64,000 nucleotides of DNA, from the NCBI GenBank assembly GCA_051646925.1, contig JBOFDK010000048.1, forward strand, positions 1 to 64,000. Direction: 5' to 3'. Positions 20,435-29,280 of the stretch are shown in pieces; position 1 is the first letter of the stretch; every line of letters begins with the position of its first letter. Source of the stretch: JBOFDK01 sp051646925 (lineage in GTDB: Bacteria > Bacillota > Clostridia > Lachnospirales > Cellulosilyticaceae). Both the position numbers and the translations under genes were made by a program. The notes below the pieces were generated by a model that did not search any database, had not been told where the DNA came from, and saw only the letters and a list, made by a program, of their open reading frames with translations.

Positions 20435-21928
20435 ATGCAAGAAATAATAGATAAACAAAAAGTGATTGAACAGGAACTACGCAGACGTTGTGACGAAGGG
20501 AATTATACGTTAGAAAACCCAATGATAGTTGTAAATCCATTTGGAAATACACCATTGTCAGCGATAATGTACTTCACAAGCAATGTTATAGGTATGTTAA
20601 ATGTAGATGTAGAAGGAATTTGTGGTCAAATTTCGGTAGTAGAAGGATTGAATCAAGTAGTAGTTGCCGGATTAAAAGCAAACAAAAAAAATCGTGTAAA
20701 GTATAACATATGTACAAATGGACAAGATGTGCAACGCTATGAACAGTGGATTATGACGGAGCAATTACCTAAAGAGTATCCTAAAATAACATTTACTGTT
20801 ATTCAAAAAGATAAAATATCAGACGGACTAATTGCACTAACGTTAGGACGCTCAGAAGGTGTAAAAACTACAATGACGCTATATACACTGCTAGACAATG
20901 AGGGCATTGTTAGATGGCTATATACAGGGACAGCGGTGCATGTGTTTAGACAACTAAGCAGCGGAAATTTGTTAGTAGATGCACCAAAATCAAGTGGTAT
21001 TTGCGGAGCATATACGTCGGCAGGTCTTATAGAAATGGATTTGGTAGGGAGAATTATTAAATTTTATCCAGTAATATACGGAATGCATCATGATGCATAT
21101 GAATTGCCAAATGGAAATATTTTAACAATTACACAAAGAGAAAATACGAAACAAGATATAATAGCGGAGATTGATAGAAAAGAAGCAAAAATTATTAAGG
21201 AATGGGATTTTAGTAAAATCTTAGACCCAAATAGACAAACAGTTATAGATAAAATATCAGTAAATCATCCGTTAGATTGGCTTCATATGAATGCAGTTGT
21301 GTATGATGAAGTAGATGATGCACTTATAATAACTGCGCGTAATCAAAGCTGTTGTGTAAAAATTAATAAACAAACATCAGAAATCATATGGATTATAGCA
21401 CCTAAAGAAGAGTGGAATGATAGGTTAGATAAATATGTGCTAACCCCAGAAAACAAAGAAGATGTATGTTGGGCACCCCATGCACCAGTAATAGTAAATC
21501 GTGATGAGGTTATGTTGTTTGATAATGGTAATTTCAGAAGCTACAATATAGAACTTGCAAAACATGCATTTGAAAATTATAGCCGTGCGATTAGTTATAA
21601 GATTGATATAGATAAAAAAACATATAAAGCTACATGGCAATACGGAAAAGAACGTGGTAATGCACTTTATTGTCCGTATCTCGGAAGTGTAGATAATCTA
21701 AATAATAAAAATAGTTTAGTGTGTTTTGGGGGTATAACAAAAGATATTTTTGGTGGACCAATAGATGATATGAAAAGTGATAGAATGAAAAATGAAATTA
21801 CAATTATTGAAGCTACAAATAATTATCCATCAGAAGTAGTGCTAGAAATTAAAATTAAAGATAAAAATATTTGTACGAATGAAGGATACAAATGTTATCG
21901 TGCAAGTAAGATTAATTTATATAAATAA
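20435..21928 (+). CDS. Aryl-sulfate sulfotransferase (ASST) family protein
   Basis: This protein of about 497 aa resembles PAPS-independent arylsulfate sulfotransferases (PF05935), beta-propeller enzymes that move sulfate from one phenol to another. Landmarks are the N-terminal segment NPMIVVNPFGNTPLSAIMYF, GMHHDAYELPNGNILTIT, DWLHMNAVVYDEVDDALIITARNQS and WAPHAPVI followed by VMLFDNGNFRS. The His residues in these blocks match the kind used for catalysis in the family, though I cannot align the catalytic His precisely. No signal peptide is visible, whereas many ASSTs are exported. ATG 20435 follows AAAGG at 10 bases; an in-frame TTG at 20417 is less likely. An NMT1/SsuA-type importer follows, so a role with sulfated compounds is possible. 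Confidence 0.8.
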   Translation: MQEIIDKQKVIEQELRRRCDEGNYTLENPMIVVNPFGNTPLSAIMYFTSNVIGMLNVDVEGICGQISVVEGLNQVVVAGLKANKKNRVKYNICTNGQDVQRYEQWIMTEQLPKEYPKITFTVIQKDKISDGLIALTLGRSEGVKTTMTLYTLLDNEGIVRWLYTGTAVHVFRQLSSGNLLVDAPKSSGICGAYTSAGLIEMDLVGRIIKFYPVIYGMHHDAYELPNGNILTITQRENTKQDIIAEIDRKEAKIIKEWDFSKILDPNRQTVIDKISVNHPLDWLHMNAVVYDEVDDALIITARNQSCCVKINKQTSEIIWIIAPKEEWNDRLDKYVLTPENKEDVCWAPHAPVIVNRDEVMLFDNGNFRSYNIELAKHAFENYSRAISYKIDIDKKTYKATWQYGKERGNALYCPYLGSVDNLNNKNSLVCFGGITKDIFGGPIDDMKSDRMKNEITIIEATNNYPSEVVLEIKIKDKNICTNEGYKCYRASKINLYK

Positions 21929-21981
21929 AACATATAAGAATTAGATTACACAAATTACAAAAGAAAATGGAGAATGAAATA

Positions 21982-22968
21982 ATGAAAAAAAAGATTCAAA
22001 TTTTAGGCTTAGGAATTATAATGACAGTATTAAGTATGGGGTGTAGCAGTCAAAATACAGGTGTAACACCAGATATAGTGCCACCAGTTGTAGAACAAGG
22101 TATAGAAGATATAATAGATGAGTTAGACGATTTTCATGAGGATAAAATGGAAACAAAAATCCGACTAGGAGTTATGTCAGCTGTTGATGCAGCACCATTT
22201 TATTATGCAGAGGAAGAAGGATATTTTGATGCGTTAGGGTTAGATGTTGAAATTGAAACATTTACAAATGGTGCAACAAAACAAAGTTCAATTCAAGCAG
22301 GAGAGCTTGATGCGTCAATGGTTAGTTTAGTTCAATTTTTAAACAACAAGAAAAATGGATTAGAATGTAGAATAACAACAACTACAGATGGATTGTTTCC
22401 AGTGCTTTTAGCGCCAAACTTTGTTGAAAAAAAGCAAGTTAAAGTAGGTCTTATGGAGCTTAGTGTTATTAATTATTTAGCAGACCAATATTTAACAGAG
22501 TATGATATGGAGAAAGTTTATATAAATGAAATGCCAATACGTCTTCAAATGCTTATGGCAAATGAGATTGATATGGCAATACTTCCAGAGCCGTTAGCAT
22601 CACAAGCACAACTGAAAGGTTTAATGAAGAAAACTTATGGTGAGCCAAGTGATTACACACCAAATGTAATTATATTTACAGAAGAATTTATTGACCAAAA
22701 TCCAAGTGCAGTAGTTGCATTTCATCAAGCGTATAGTAAAGCTGCAAAATATTTGAATGAAAATCCAAGAGAAGCAACAGAAATTTTAATAGATGAGTTA
22801 GACCTAGAAAAAGAAATAGCTCCATATATGGATTTACCACATTTTCATGGAACAAGATTACCATCAAAGCAATTTGTAGAAGATGTAAGAGTATGGACTG
22901 AAAAACTTCAAGGAGAGACTATAGATTTAGAATACAATGATATTGTTTCAAATGTAGAGGTGCAGTAA
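21982..22968 (+). CDS. ABC transporter substrate-binding lipoprotein (NMT1/SsuA-like)
   Basis: This 328-aa lipoprotein (signal ending VLSMGCSSQ, Cys21) carries an NMT1/SsuA-type periplasmic-binding fold. The visible blocks are TKIRLGVMSAVDAAPFYYAEEEGYFDALGLDVEIE, then QAGELDASMV and EIDMAILPEPLASQAQLKG. Relatives bind nitrate, sulfonates, taurine or thiamine precursors; the ligand cannot be told from sequence. The start at 21982 has GGAG 9 bases upstream. It overlaps the ATPase gene by one base (TAATG), so it is translationally coupled. Confidence 0.88.
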   Translation: MKKKIQILGLGIIMTVLSMGCSSQNTGVTPDIVPPVVEQGIEDIIDELDDFHEDKMETKIRLGVMSAVDAAPFYYAEEEGYFDALGLDVEIETFTNGATKQSSIQAGELDASMVSLVQFLNNKKNGLECRITTTTDGLFPVLLAPNFVEKKQVKVGLMELSVINYLADQYLTEYDMEKVYINEMPIRLQMLMANEIDMAILPEPLASQAQLKGLMKKTYGEPSDYTPNVIIFTEEFIDQNPSAVVAFHQAYSKAAKYLNENPREATEILIDELDLEKEIAPYMDLPHFHGTRLPSKQFVEDVRVWTEKLQGETIDLEYNDIVSNVEVQ

Positions 22969-23726
22969 TGTTATCAGTTAGTGGGCTATCAAAAGCTTAC
23001 GATGGTAATACAGTGTTAGAAAATGTAAGTTTTAGAGTACCAACCAATGATACATTAGTTATTATAGGTGCATCGGGATGTGGAAAAAGTACATTGCTAA
23101 AATGCATTGCAAATATAGTGAAGTATGAACATGGTACAATTACATTTAATGAAAATGATATAAAACAAATGAAAAACGATTTAGGATATTGTTTACAAGA
23201 CCAAAATTTATTGCCATGGTTAACAGTTAGAGATAACTTGAGTTTAGGTTTAGTGGCAAGAAAAAAATCTAAAGCAGAGATTAAAAGTGTTATAGAAACA
23301 TTAGCAAACGAGTTAGGGATTGAACATCTTTTGAATCAATATCCAAAAACATTGAGTGGAGGAGAAAAGCAGCGTGTAGCCATAGGGGCTATACTTGCTT
23401 TTCGGCCATCACTATTACTACTTGATGAACCGTCAGGAGCACTAGATGCTATGACAAAAGAAAAGTTTCAAGATTGGCTAAAAACACTGCAAAAGCAATA
23501 CAATGTGACGACTATCGTTGTAACACATAGCATAGAAGAAGCGGTGTATTTAGGTAATCAAATAATGGTTATGGAAAAAGGCGGAAAATATCAAAACTAT
23601 GATGTAGAAGGAAACAAAAGTCCAAAGTGGCGTAAAGATATTCAATTTTTTGAGCAGTGCAAAATAGTGAGAAGGATGTTAGAAACAGGTGAACAATATG
23701 AAATATACGAAGCAGAGGGACGATAA
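22968..23726 (+). CDS. ABC transporter ATP-binding protein (SsuB/TauB-like)
   Basis: This 252-aa ATPase energises the importer. The Walker A motif is GASGCGKST at about residues 33-41, the Q-loop is YCLQDQNLLPWLTV, the signature is LSGGEKQRVAIG, Walker B is LLLLDEPSGALD, and a switch His occurs in VTHSIEEAVYL. It matches the nitrate/sulfonate/taurine subfamily. It starts inside the stop codon of the binding-protein gene and overlaps the permease start, consistent with one operon. Confidence 0.95.
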   Translation: MLSVSGLSKAYDGNTVLENVSFRVPTNDTLVIIGASGCGKSTLLKCIANIVKYEHGTITFNENDIKQMKNDLGYCLQDQNLLPWLTVRDNLSLGLVARKKSKAEIKSVIETLANELGIEHLLNQYPKTLSGGEKQRVAIGAILAFRPSLLLLDEPSGALDAMTKEKFQDWLKTLQKQYNVTTIVVTHSIEEAVYLGNQIMVMEKGGKYQNYDVEGNKSPKWRKDIQFFEQCKIVRRMLETGEQYEIYEAEGR

Positions 23727-24453
23727 AATATGTAAATACCACTCACTATATGCATATGTTTTACTACTAATAATATGGCAAATTAGTCATTGGTACTTTC
23801 AATCATTTGTTGTACCAAGTCCTTGGAAAGTAATAGAAGAGACTATAACACATATGCCACGTCTACTAAATCATTTAGGAGCTAGTAGTTGGAGGATTTT
23901 ATTAGGGCTTACTTTAACTCTAGTAGTTGGCGTAGTAGGAGGAATTGCAATAGGGTGGTCTGATAGGGCGGATAGATTGATAACGCCTATAATATATTTA
24001 CTATACCCTGTGCCACGTATAGCGTTTTTACCTGTTTTTATGATTTTGTTTGGACTTGGGGACACATCAAAAGTAATTTTAATTTTTGCAATAAGTGTAT
24101 TTCACATACTAATTAATATTAGAGGTACGATTAAACAACTGCCAGATAATTTAAAGATGACTGTCCAATTAATAGGGTTATCACAGTGGCAACAAATAAG
24201 ATATATGGTTATCCCATCTATTATTCCAACTATTATGACATCACTAAAAATAGTAGTAGGCTCAAGTATAGCAGCTTTGTTTTTTGCAGAAAATTACGCA
24301 ACAAAAAAAGGGATAGGATATTTCATAATGAACGCATGGATTAAAGCAGATTACGTTGAAATGTATAGCGGAATTATAGTTATAGGAATATTTGGACTTA
24401 TATTATTTACGATTATTGATAAAACCAAGCATATTTTATGTAAATGGGAATAA
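23698..24453 (+). CDS. ABC transporter permease (SsuC/TauC-like)
   Basis: This 251-aa inner-membrane permease has about six transmembrane segments and the coupling-helix (EAA) region around LKMTVQLIGLSQWQQIRYMVIPSIIP. The family segments FQSFVVPSPWKVIEE and LYPVPRIAFLPVFMILFGLGDTSKV are also present. It starts within the end of the ATPase gene; ATG 23698 or GTG 23689 could be used. It completes the binding protein-ATPase-permease set with its upstream neighbours. Confidence 0.93.
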   Translation: MKYTKQRDDKICKYHSLYAYVLLLIIWQISHWYFQSFVVPSPWKVIEETITHMPRLLNHLGASSWRILLGLTLTLVVGVVGGIAIGWSDRADRLITPIIYLLYPVPRIAFLPVFMILFGLGDTSKVILIFAISVFHILINIRGTIKQLPDNLKMTVQLIGLSQWQQIRYMVIPSIIPTIMTSLKIVVGSSIAALFFAENYATKKGIGYFIMNAWIKADYVEMYSGIIVIGIFGLILFTIIDKTKHILCKWE

Positions 24454-24481
24454 TACTATAAATATAAAAAACATAAAAGGA

Positions 24482-24649
24482 AATACTAATATATATAAAG
24501 GCAATATTAATATATACAAAGGTAATATTAATAGCTAACAAGACAATATTAATATATACAAAGGTAATATTAATAGCTAACAAGACAACATTAATAGGTA
24601 CAAAGGTAACACTAATATTTATAAAATAAAATATTAACAGACATCAAGA
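24482..24649. repeat. 21-bp tandem repeat array, eight units
   Basis: Eight 21-bp units of the type AATATTAATATATACAAAGG and AATATTAATAGCTAACAAGA alternate between the permease gene and a second binding-protein gene. Part of the array is a 42-bp higher-order repeat. One frame stays open across much of it but has no start or ribosome site, so it is probably non-coding. Confidence 0.92.
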
Positions 24650-24674
24650 GGGACATAACAAGGAGGTTTTAATA

Positions 24675-25604
24675 TTGAAATGTGTGATTCGAACAAGTAT
24701 ATTATGCATTATGATTATTTTATCAACTGTTGGATGTATGAAAAATCAGGAAATGGAATTGATACCGGAACTGACACCTATACCTATACCGGATACGATA
24801 ATTACGACCGAAAATGGTATTGATCAAATAAAAACAACAAAACTAAAAATAGGAGTTCCGCCGACAGTAGACTCAGTTCCTTTGTATTTAGCAGAGGAGA
24901 ATGGTTATTTTAAAGAGCAGGGACTAGATGTTAGTATCGAGACACATATGTATACATCAACTAATAAAGACCCGTTTAAGTTGACAGATGAAAATGTTGC
25001 AATTATGAGTATTATGGGGTATTTAGATTATAAAGAAAAGGGATTAAATGCACAAATTATAACTCTAACAGACGGGATATTTCCGCTTATATATAAAAAT
25101 GATTTAGATATGGACAAACCTATTCGTATGGCACTTGTTGAAAAAGGAATTAGTAACTATTTAGCAGACTATTATTTAAAAGATAAGACGATAGAAAAAA
25201 TATTTATTAGTGATGAAGTATTAGCAATTCAAATGCTAGAAATGGGAGAGATAGATGCAGCTTTTGTTCCAGAGCCATTAGCGGCTATTGCACAAACAAA
25301 AGGATTTAAAAAGCATATTATAGAACCAGAAAACAGTGTTATTCCAAACGTTATAGTTATAGAACAAGACGTTTTATTTGAAGAAGAAAAACTGCTAGGG
25401 GCGCTTGTAAATGCTTACAACAAAGCAGTAAATGAAATTAACAGATTACCTGAAGTTGGTAAAGCAATTCTTGTGAAAAAACTTAACTTAGATACAGATA
25501 TTAGTGAATTAATAGTACTGCCGACATACAGTGAAATGCGTATGCCGACAGAAACATTTATATTGGAAATTGCAAAATGGTTAAGTGCTGGTAGTGAAAA
25601 ATAA
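24675..25604 (+). CDS. Second substrate-binding lipoprotein (NMT1/SsuA-like)
   Basis: This 309-aa lipoprotein starts at TTG with an excellent AAGGAGGT 7 bases upstream. The signal ends near STVGCMKN. The mature part is similar in design to the binding protein three genes upstream: TTKLKIGVPPTVDSVPLYLAEENGYFKEQGLDVSIE, then IDAAFVPEPLAAIAQTKGFKKH. It is probably a diverged paralogue that feeds the same permease/ATPase or senses a related ligand. The gap before it holds a tandem repeat array rather than an evident terminator. Confidence 0.87.
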   Translation: MKCVIRTSILCIMIILSTVGCMKNQEMELIPELTPIPIPDTIITTENGIDQIKTTKLKIGVPPTVDSVPLYLAEENGYFKEQGLDVSIETHMYTSTNKDPFKLTDENVAIMSIMGYLDYKEKGLNAQIITLTDGIFPLIYKNDLDMDKPIRMALVEKGISNYLADYYLKDKTIEKIFISDEVLAIQMLEMGEIDAAFVPEPLAAIAQTKGFKKHIIEPENSVIPNVIVIEQDVLFEEEKLLGALVNAYNKAVNEINRLPEVGKAILVKKLNLDTDISELIVLPTYSEMRMPTETFILEIAKWLSAGSEK

Positions 25605-25605
25605 A

Positions 25606-26721
25606 TTAAGAAAGTTTTCTTCTTTTTATAGAAGTTTTGATTGTTTTTTCTATAGCAACTAAATCTTGATTGTTTTTTGGATCAACAAACATACAAGTAT
25701 AACCTTTTGCACCAGCTCTAGCTGTACGACCGATACGGTGAATATAACATTCAGGAGATTCAGGAATATCATAATTATAAATATAATCAACACCGGTGAC
25801 ATCAATACCACGAGCAGCTACGTCTGTTGCTATTAAGTATTGAATGTCACCATTTTTGAATGATTTCATAAGTTTTTCACGTTTTGATTGAAGAATATCG
25901 CTATGAAGTTTGATACAGTTATATCCATCTTTTTTCATTGCATCATATAAAACATCAACGCGGCGTTTTGTGCGGCAAAAAATAATAGCCATAAAAGGAT
26001 TATCTTCTTCCAAAACTTTAAAAAGACTATCTTGTTTGTGACGGTCTGTAGTTTCAACTACTTCTTGTTTAATCGTTTCAAGAGTTACAGTTTTTTCTTT
26101 AACTTGGACAACTTCAGGGTCTTTCATATAACGATATGCAAGTTTTTTTACAGATGAATCCATCGTAGCTGAAAAGCAAAGAGTTTGAACAGTACTTGGT
26201 ATGTTTGATAAGATATTTTCAATATCATCTTTAAAGCCCATCAAAAGCATTTGGTCGGCTTCATCTATTACAAATGTACGAAGTCTAGATAACTCAAGTG
26301 TGCCAGCACCAAGATGGTCTTGTAAACGACCAGGAGTAGCTATTATTAGTTGAATACTACCATTAAGTTTTTTTACTTGCTGAGAAGTATCACGACCACC
26401 ATATATAGGAAGAAGGTTAAAAGGCTTAGATTTTGAAAGCTTTTTGGCTTCTTCAGTAATTTGAATTGCAAGTTCACGAGTTGGTGACAAAATAAGAGCT
26501 TGCACATAAGGTTTAGATGGGTCTATTTTTTCTATAATAGGTAATAAAAAAGCAAGAGTTTTTCCAGTACCTGTTTGCGCTTCACCTATAACATCACGCT
26601 TTGCAAGAATAAGAGGAATAGTACGTTGCTGAATAGGCGTTGGTTTTGAAATACCTTGCTTTGCAAGAGAATTTACTAAATGGTCAGTAAGACCTAAAGA
26701 ATTGAACGTTGTTGAAGTCAT
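25606..26721 (-). CDS. DEAD-box ATP-dependent RNA helicase
   Basis: This 371-aa helicase has the full DEAD-box set: the Q motif (FNSLGLTDHLVNSLAKQGISKPTPIQ), motif I (AQTGTGKT), PTRELA, DEAD, SAT, and the C-terminal motifs IFCRTKRR, VAARGIDV and HRIGRTARAG. It stops soon after the helicase core with a short basic end (KTSIKRRKLS), so it lacks a long RNA-binding tail. The start at 26721 has AAAGGT upstream; the longer frame to 26862 adds a hydrophobic stretch without a ribosome site and is rejected. It probably helps rRNA or mRNA remodelling. Confidence 0.93.
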   Translation of the reverse strand: MTSTTFNSLGLTDHLVNSLAKQGISKPTPIQQRTIPLILAKRDVIGEAQTGTGKTLAFLLPIIEKIDPSKPYVQALILSPTRELAIQITEEAKKLSKSKPFNLLPIYGGRDTSQQVKKLNGSIQLIIATPGRLQDHLGAGTLELSRLRTFVIDEADQMLLMGFKDDIENILSNIPSTVQTLCFSATMDSSVKKLAYRYMKDPEVVQVKEKTVTLETIKQEVVETTDRHKQDSLFKVLEEDNPFMAIIFCRTKRRVDVLYDAMKKDGYNCIKLHSDILQSKREKLMKSFKNGDIQYLIATDVAARGIDVTGVDYIYNYDIPESPECYIHRIGRTARAGAKGYTCMFVDPKNNQDLVAIEKTIKTSIKRRKLS

Positions 26722-26866
26722 AAAATTACCTTTCTGAAATCGAAATAATAAAATAAATAAAGTAGATAAATACCAAGAGGTATTAATACTACCAATGTAG
26801 TAAGTATAATCAATAATTATATAATAAGATAGGACAAAAGTAAAAAAAGAAAATACAAGCAAAAAA

Positions 26867-26916
26867 ACAATCTAAATATCTCCACGCAAAAAAGTGCAAA
26901 GAAGTACTTAGATTGT
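26867..26916. other. Inverted repeat with 9-bp stem, possible terminator or leader hairpin
   Basis: ACAATCTAA (26867-26875) pairs with TTAGATTGT (26908-26916), flanked by an A run and a short T run. The loop is long (32 nt) and holds CAC-GCAAAAAA-GTG. It lies between the helicase start and the glnS terminator; its role is unclear. Confidence 0.45.
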
Positions 26917-26933
26917 TTATAAAACATATTAAA

Positions 26934-26971
26934 AGCACCTAAATATAAAATAGGTATTATATTTAGGTGCT
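26934..26971 (-). terminator. Intrinsic terminator after glnS
   Basis: AGCACCTAAATATAA (26934-26948) pairs with TTATATTTAGGTGCT (26957-26971). On the minus strand it ends in a short T tract, placed just after the glnS stop. Confidence 0.8.
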
Positions 26972-26983
26972 AAATTTTAGATA

Positions 26984-28642
26984 TTACATTTTAAAAGAAG
27001 ATTTCAAAGGTACGATACGGTTAAATACAAGGTTATTGTCAGTAGTATACTTTGAATCTACATTAAAGAAACCGTTACGAACAAATTGGAATGCATCTAG
27101 AGGTTTAACATTTGCCATAGCTACAGGCTCTACAAACCCCTTTAACAAAGTAACAGAGTTTGGATTAATTTGCTCTAGAAAATGTTTGCCTTCATTTTCA
27201 GGAAGATTATCTAATAAAAGAGGTTCAAACAATCTAAACTCAGCAGAAATAGCAGTTGATGCTTCAACCCAGTGAATAGTAGCTTTTACTTTACGAGCTG
27301 TAAAGCCAGAACCGCTTTTTGTTTCAGGGTCATAAGTACAGTGAATTTCTGTTATGTTACCAGCGTCATCTTTTATTACGTCTGTACATTTAATAAAGTA
27401 AGCGCCTTTTAGACGAACTTCATTACCAGGGAACAAACGGAAGTATTTAGGAGCTGGTACTTCCATAAAATCTTCTTGTTCAATATAAATTTCTCTAGCA
27501 AAAGGAACCATGCGAGAGCCTTTTTCTTTATCTTTTGCATTGTTTTCAATCTCAACTAATTCAGTTTCGCCTTCAGGATAGTTAGTAATAACTACTTTTA
27601 GAGGACGAGTAACTGCCATAGCAAGAGGTGCTTTTGGTTGTAAATCTTCACGAAGGAAGTAATCAAGCATTTGACTATCTACAGTTGATTCAGCTTTTGA
27701 AACGCCAATCTCACGGCAGAAATTACGTATAGACTCAGCTGTATACCCGCGGCGTCTAAGACCTGCAATAGTAGGCATACGAGGGTCATCCCACCCATCA
27801 ACAAATGCTTCATCAACAAGTTGTTTTAGTTTACGCTTACTCATAACTGTATTTGTCATATTTAGACGTGCAAATTCAATTTGACGAGGAGTTGATTCCA
27901 TCTCACACTCACGAATAACCCATTCGTATAATGGTCTATGGTCTTCAAATTCTAATGTGCAGATTGAATGAGTAATATGTTCGATTGCATCTTCTATAGG
28001 ATGTGCAAAATCATACATAGGATAAATGCACCACTTATCGCCTGTATGTTGGTGTGATACGTGAGCGATACGATATAAAATAGGGTCACGAAAATTTATA
28101 TTAGGTGATGCCATATCAATTTTTGCACGTAAAACTTTTGAACCATCTTCAAACTCGCCGTTTTTCATACGTTCTAGAAGGTCTAGGTTTTCCTGAGCTG
28201 AGCGATTACGGAAAGGACTTTCTTTGCCAGGAGCAGTTAAAGTTCCGCGGTAAGTACGCATTTCATCAGGAGTTAAATCACAAACGTATGCCAAACCTTT
28301 GTTTATAAGAAGTTGAGCTTTTTCGTACATTATTTCAAAATAGTCTGATGCAAGAAATAGGTTGTCCCATTCAAAACCAAGCCATTTAACATCTTCTTGT
28401 ATAGATGCTACATATTCAGCGTCTTCTTTTACAGGGTTTGTATCATCAAAACGTAAGTATGTTTTTCCTTTAAATTCGTCGCCAAGTCCAAAATTCAAAC
28501 AAATTGACTTTGCATGTCCAATGTGTAAATAACCATTTGGCTCTGGAGGGAAACGTGTAATAATTTGGTTATGTTTACCGCTTTCAAGATCATCTATAAT
28601 AATATTTTTAATAAAATTTGATGTACTAACTTCATTTGTCAT
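26984..28642 (-). CDS. glnS: Glutaminyl-tRNA synthetase
   Basis: This 552-aa class I synthetase charges tRNA-Gln directly. The HIGH-type motif is PEPNGYLHIGHAKS near residue 35 and the KMSKS-type motif is VMSKRKL near residue 270. The AIEHITHSICTLEFEDHRPLYEW segment distinguishes GlnRS from bacterial GluRS. The two-beta-barrel anticodon-binding region is complete at the C-terminus. Many Firmicutes lack GlnRS and use GatCAB instead; it is found in a subset of Clostridia. It is transcribed leftward, with a terminator at each end. Confidence 0.95.
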   Translation of the reverse strand: MTNEVSTSNFIKNIIIDDLESGKHNQIITRFPPEPNGYLHIGHAKSICLNFGLGDEFKGKTYLRFDDTNPVKEDAEYVASIQEDVKWLGFEWDNLFLASDYFEIMYEKAQLLINKGLAYVCDLTPDEMRTYRGTLTAPGKESPFRNRSAQENLDLLERMKNGEFEDGSKVLRAKIDMASPNINFRDPILYRIAHVSHQHTGDKWCIYPMYDFAHPIEDAIEHITHSICTLEFEDHRPLYEWVIRECEMESTPRQIEFARLNMTNTVMSKRKLKQLVDEAFVDGWDDPRMPTIAGLRRRGYTAESIRNFCREIGVSKAESTVDSQMLDYFLREDLQPKAPLAMAVTRPLKVVITNYPEGETELVEIENNAKDKEKGSRMVPFAREIYIEQEDFMEVPAPKYFRLFPGNEVRLKGAYFIKCTDVIKDDAGNITEIHCTYDPETKSGSGFTARKVKATIHWVEASTAISAEFRLFEPLLLDNLPENEGKHFLEQINPNSVTLLKGFVEPVAMANVKPLDAFQFVRNGFFNVDSKYTTDNNLVFNRIVPLKSSFKM

Positions 28643-28710
28643 GATTTTACCTCACTCTATAAGAAACTTTTATTTTAAGATTTTATACTTATTCTAATCG
28701 AATAACAAAA

Positions 28711-28740
28711 AAAAATAAAGGGAAAAGCCCCTTTATTTTT
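28711..28740. terminator. Bidirectional intrinsic terminator
   Basis: AAAAATAAAGGG (28711-28722) pairs with CCCTTTATTTTT (28729-28740) around a 6-nt loop, followed by more T. It ends the small zinc-ribbon gene to its right, which is transcribed leftward. Confidence 0.88.
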
Positions 28741-28760
28741 TTTATTACTATAAATATTCA

Positions 28761-28919
28761 CTAAACAGTTTTATTACGACATTGTTTACAAACTTTTACA
28801 CGATTTCCATTTACGCTAGTTTCCCATAGTAATTTTCTACGAGCTTTAGAGCAAGCTGGGCAAGTACCGCGCCAGTTACCAGCTTTTTTTATTACGTGAC
28901 CTCTTTTGTTTTTTGCCAT
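28761..28919 (-). CDS. Small 52-aa zinc-ribbon protein
   Basis: This short gene encodes 52 residues beginning MAKNKRGHVIKKAGNWRG and ending in VCKQCRNKTV. The two Cys pairs (CPAC near residue 20 and CKQC near 44) form a likely zinc ribbon; the rest is strongly basic, like small ribosome-associated proteins. AGGAGG lies 7 bases before the ATG and a terminator follows, so it is a real monocistronic gene. I do not recognise a named family with certainty; it is not a standard L33, L36 or S14 sequence. Confidence 0.85.
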   Translation of the reverse strand: MAKNKRGHVIKKAGNWRGTCPACSKARRKLLWETSVNGNRVKVCKQCRNKTV

Positions 28920-29108
28920 TATTATTTCCTCCTAAAATTAGTTATATAACAATATATTCACTAGGGGACAAGTTTATGACAGGTAAATTTTAGAAAATTA
29001 TCCAAACAATGACTTACATAAAAAAACTGCAATTGTACAATAATAAGAATGTAAACAAGAATATAAATAAGAACGTAAAAAACAAATGATTTTCAAGGAG
29101 GATTTGAG

Positions 29109-29198
29109 ATGAAAATGAATACTTATATGAAGACAGTAAAGCGTGAAGTAAAATCTATTGCTAAAAAGGTAAAAAAACAAATTAAAAAATCCTTATAA
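29109..29198 (+). CDS. 29-aa cationic amphipathic peptide
   Basis: A short frame starts at ATG 29109 after AAGGAGG at a good distance and ends at TAA 29198. The peptide starts MKMNTYMKTVKREVKSIAKK and ends in QIKKSL. It has ten Lys, one Arg and one Glu, spaced so that a helix would be amphipathic. A strong terminator follows at 29224. The combination of an ideal ribosome site, compact length and terminator supports a genuine small gene. It could be a membrane-active peptide, an RNA-binding peptide or a toxin; nothing here identifies it. Confidence 0.6.
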   Translation: MKMNTYMKTVKREVKSIAKKVKKQIKKSL

Positions 29199-29223
29199 AA
29201 ATTTTAAGAAATAAACAAGTGCT

Positions 29224-29280
29224 AAAAATAGCCTCTATAGAGTAGATACAGAAAAGTGTCTATACTATAGGGCTATTTTT
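29224..29280 (+). terminator. Long intrinsic terminator hairpin
   Basis: AAAAATAGCC (29224-29233) pairs with GGCTATTTTT (29271-29280), extended by inner pairing of CTATAG...CTATAG and AGAtac-type segments. It follows the 29-aa peptide frame. Confidence 0.85.

Noticed and set aside
24454..24674. Repeat array as a possible CRISPR
   Set aside because: Units are contiguous 21-bp tandem copies without unique spacers, and no cas genes are near.
26722..26862. N-terminal extension of the DEAD-box helicase
   Set aside because: The extension is hydrophobic and unlike the family; the ATG at 26721 has a proper ribosome site.
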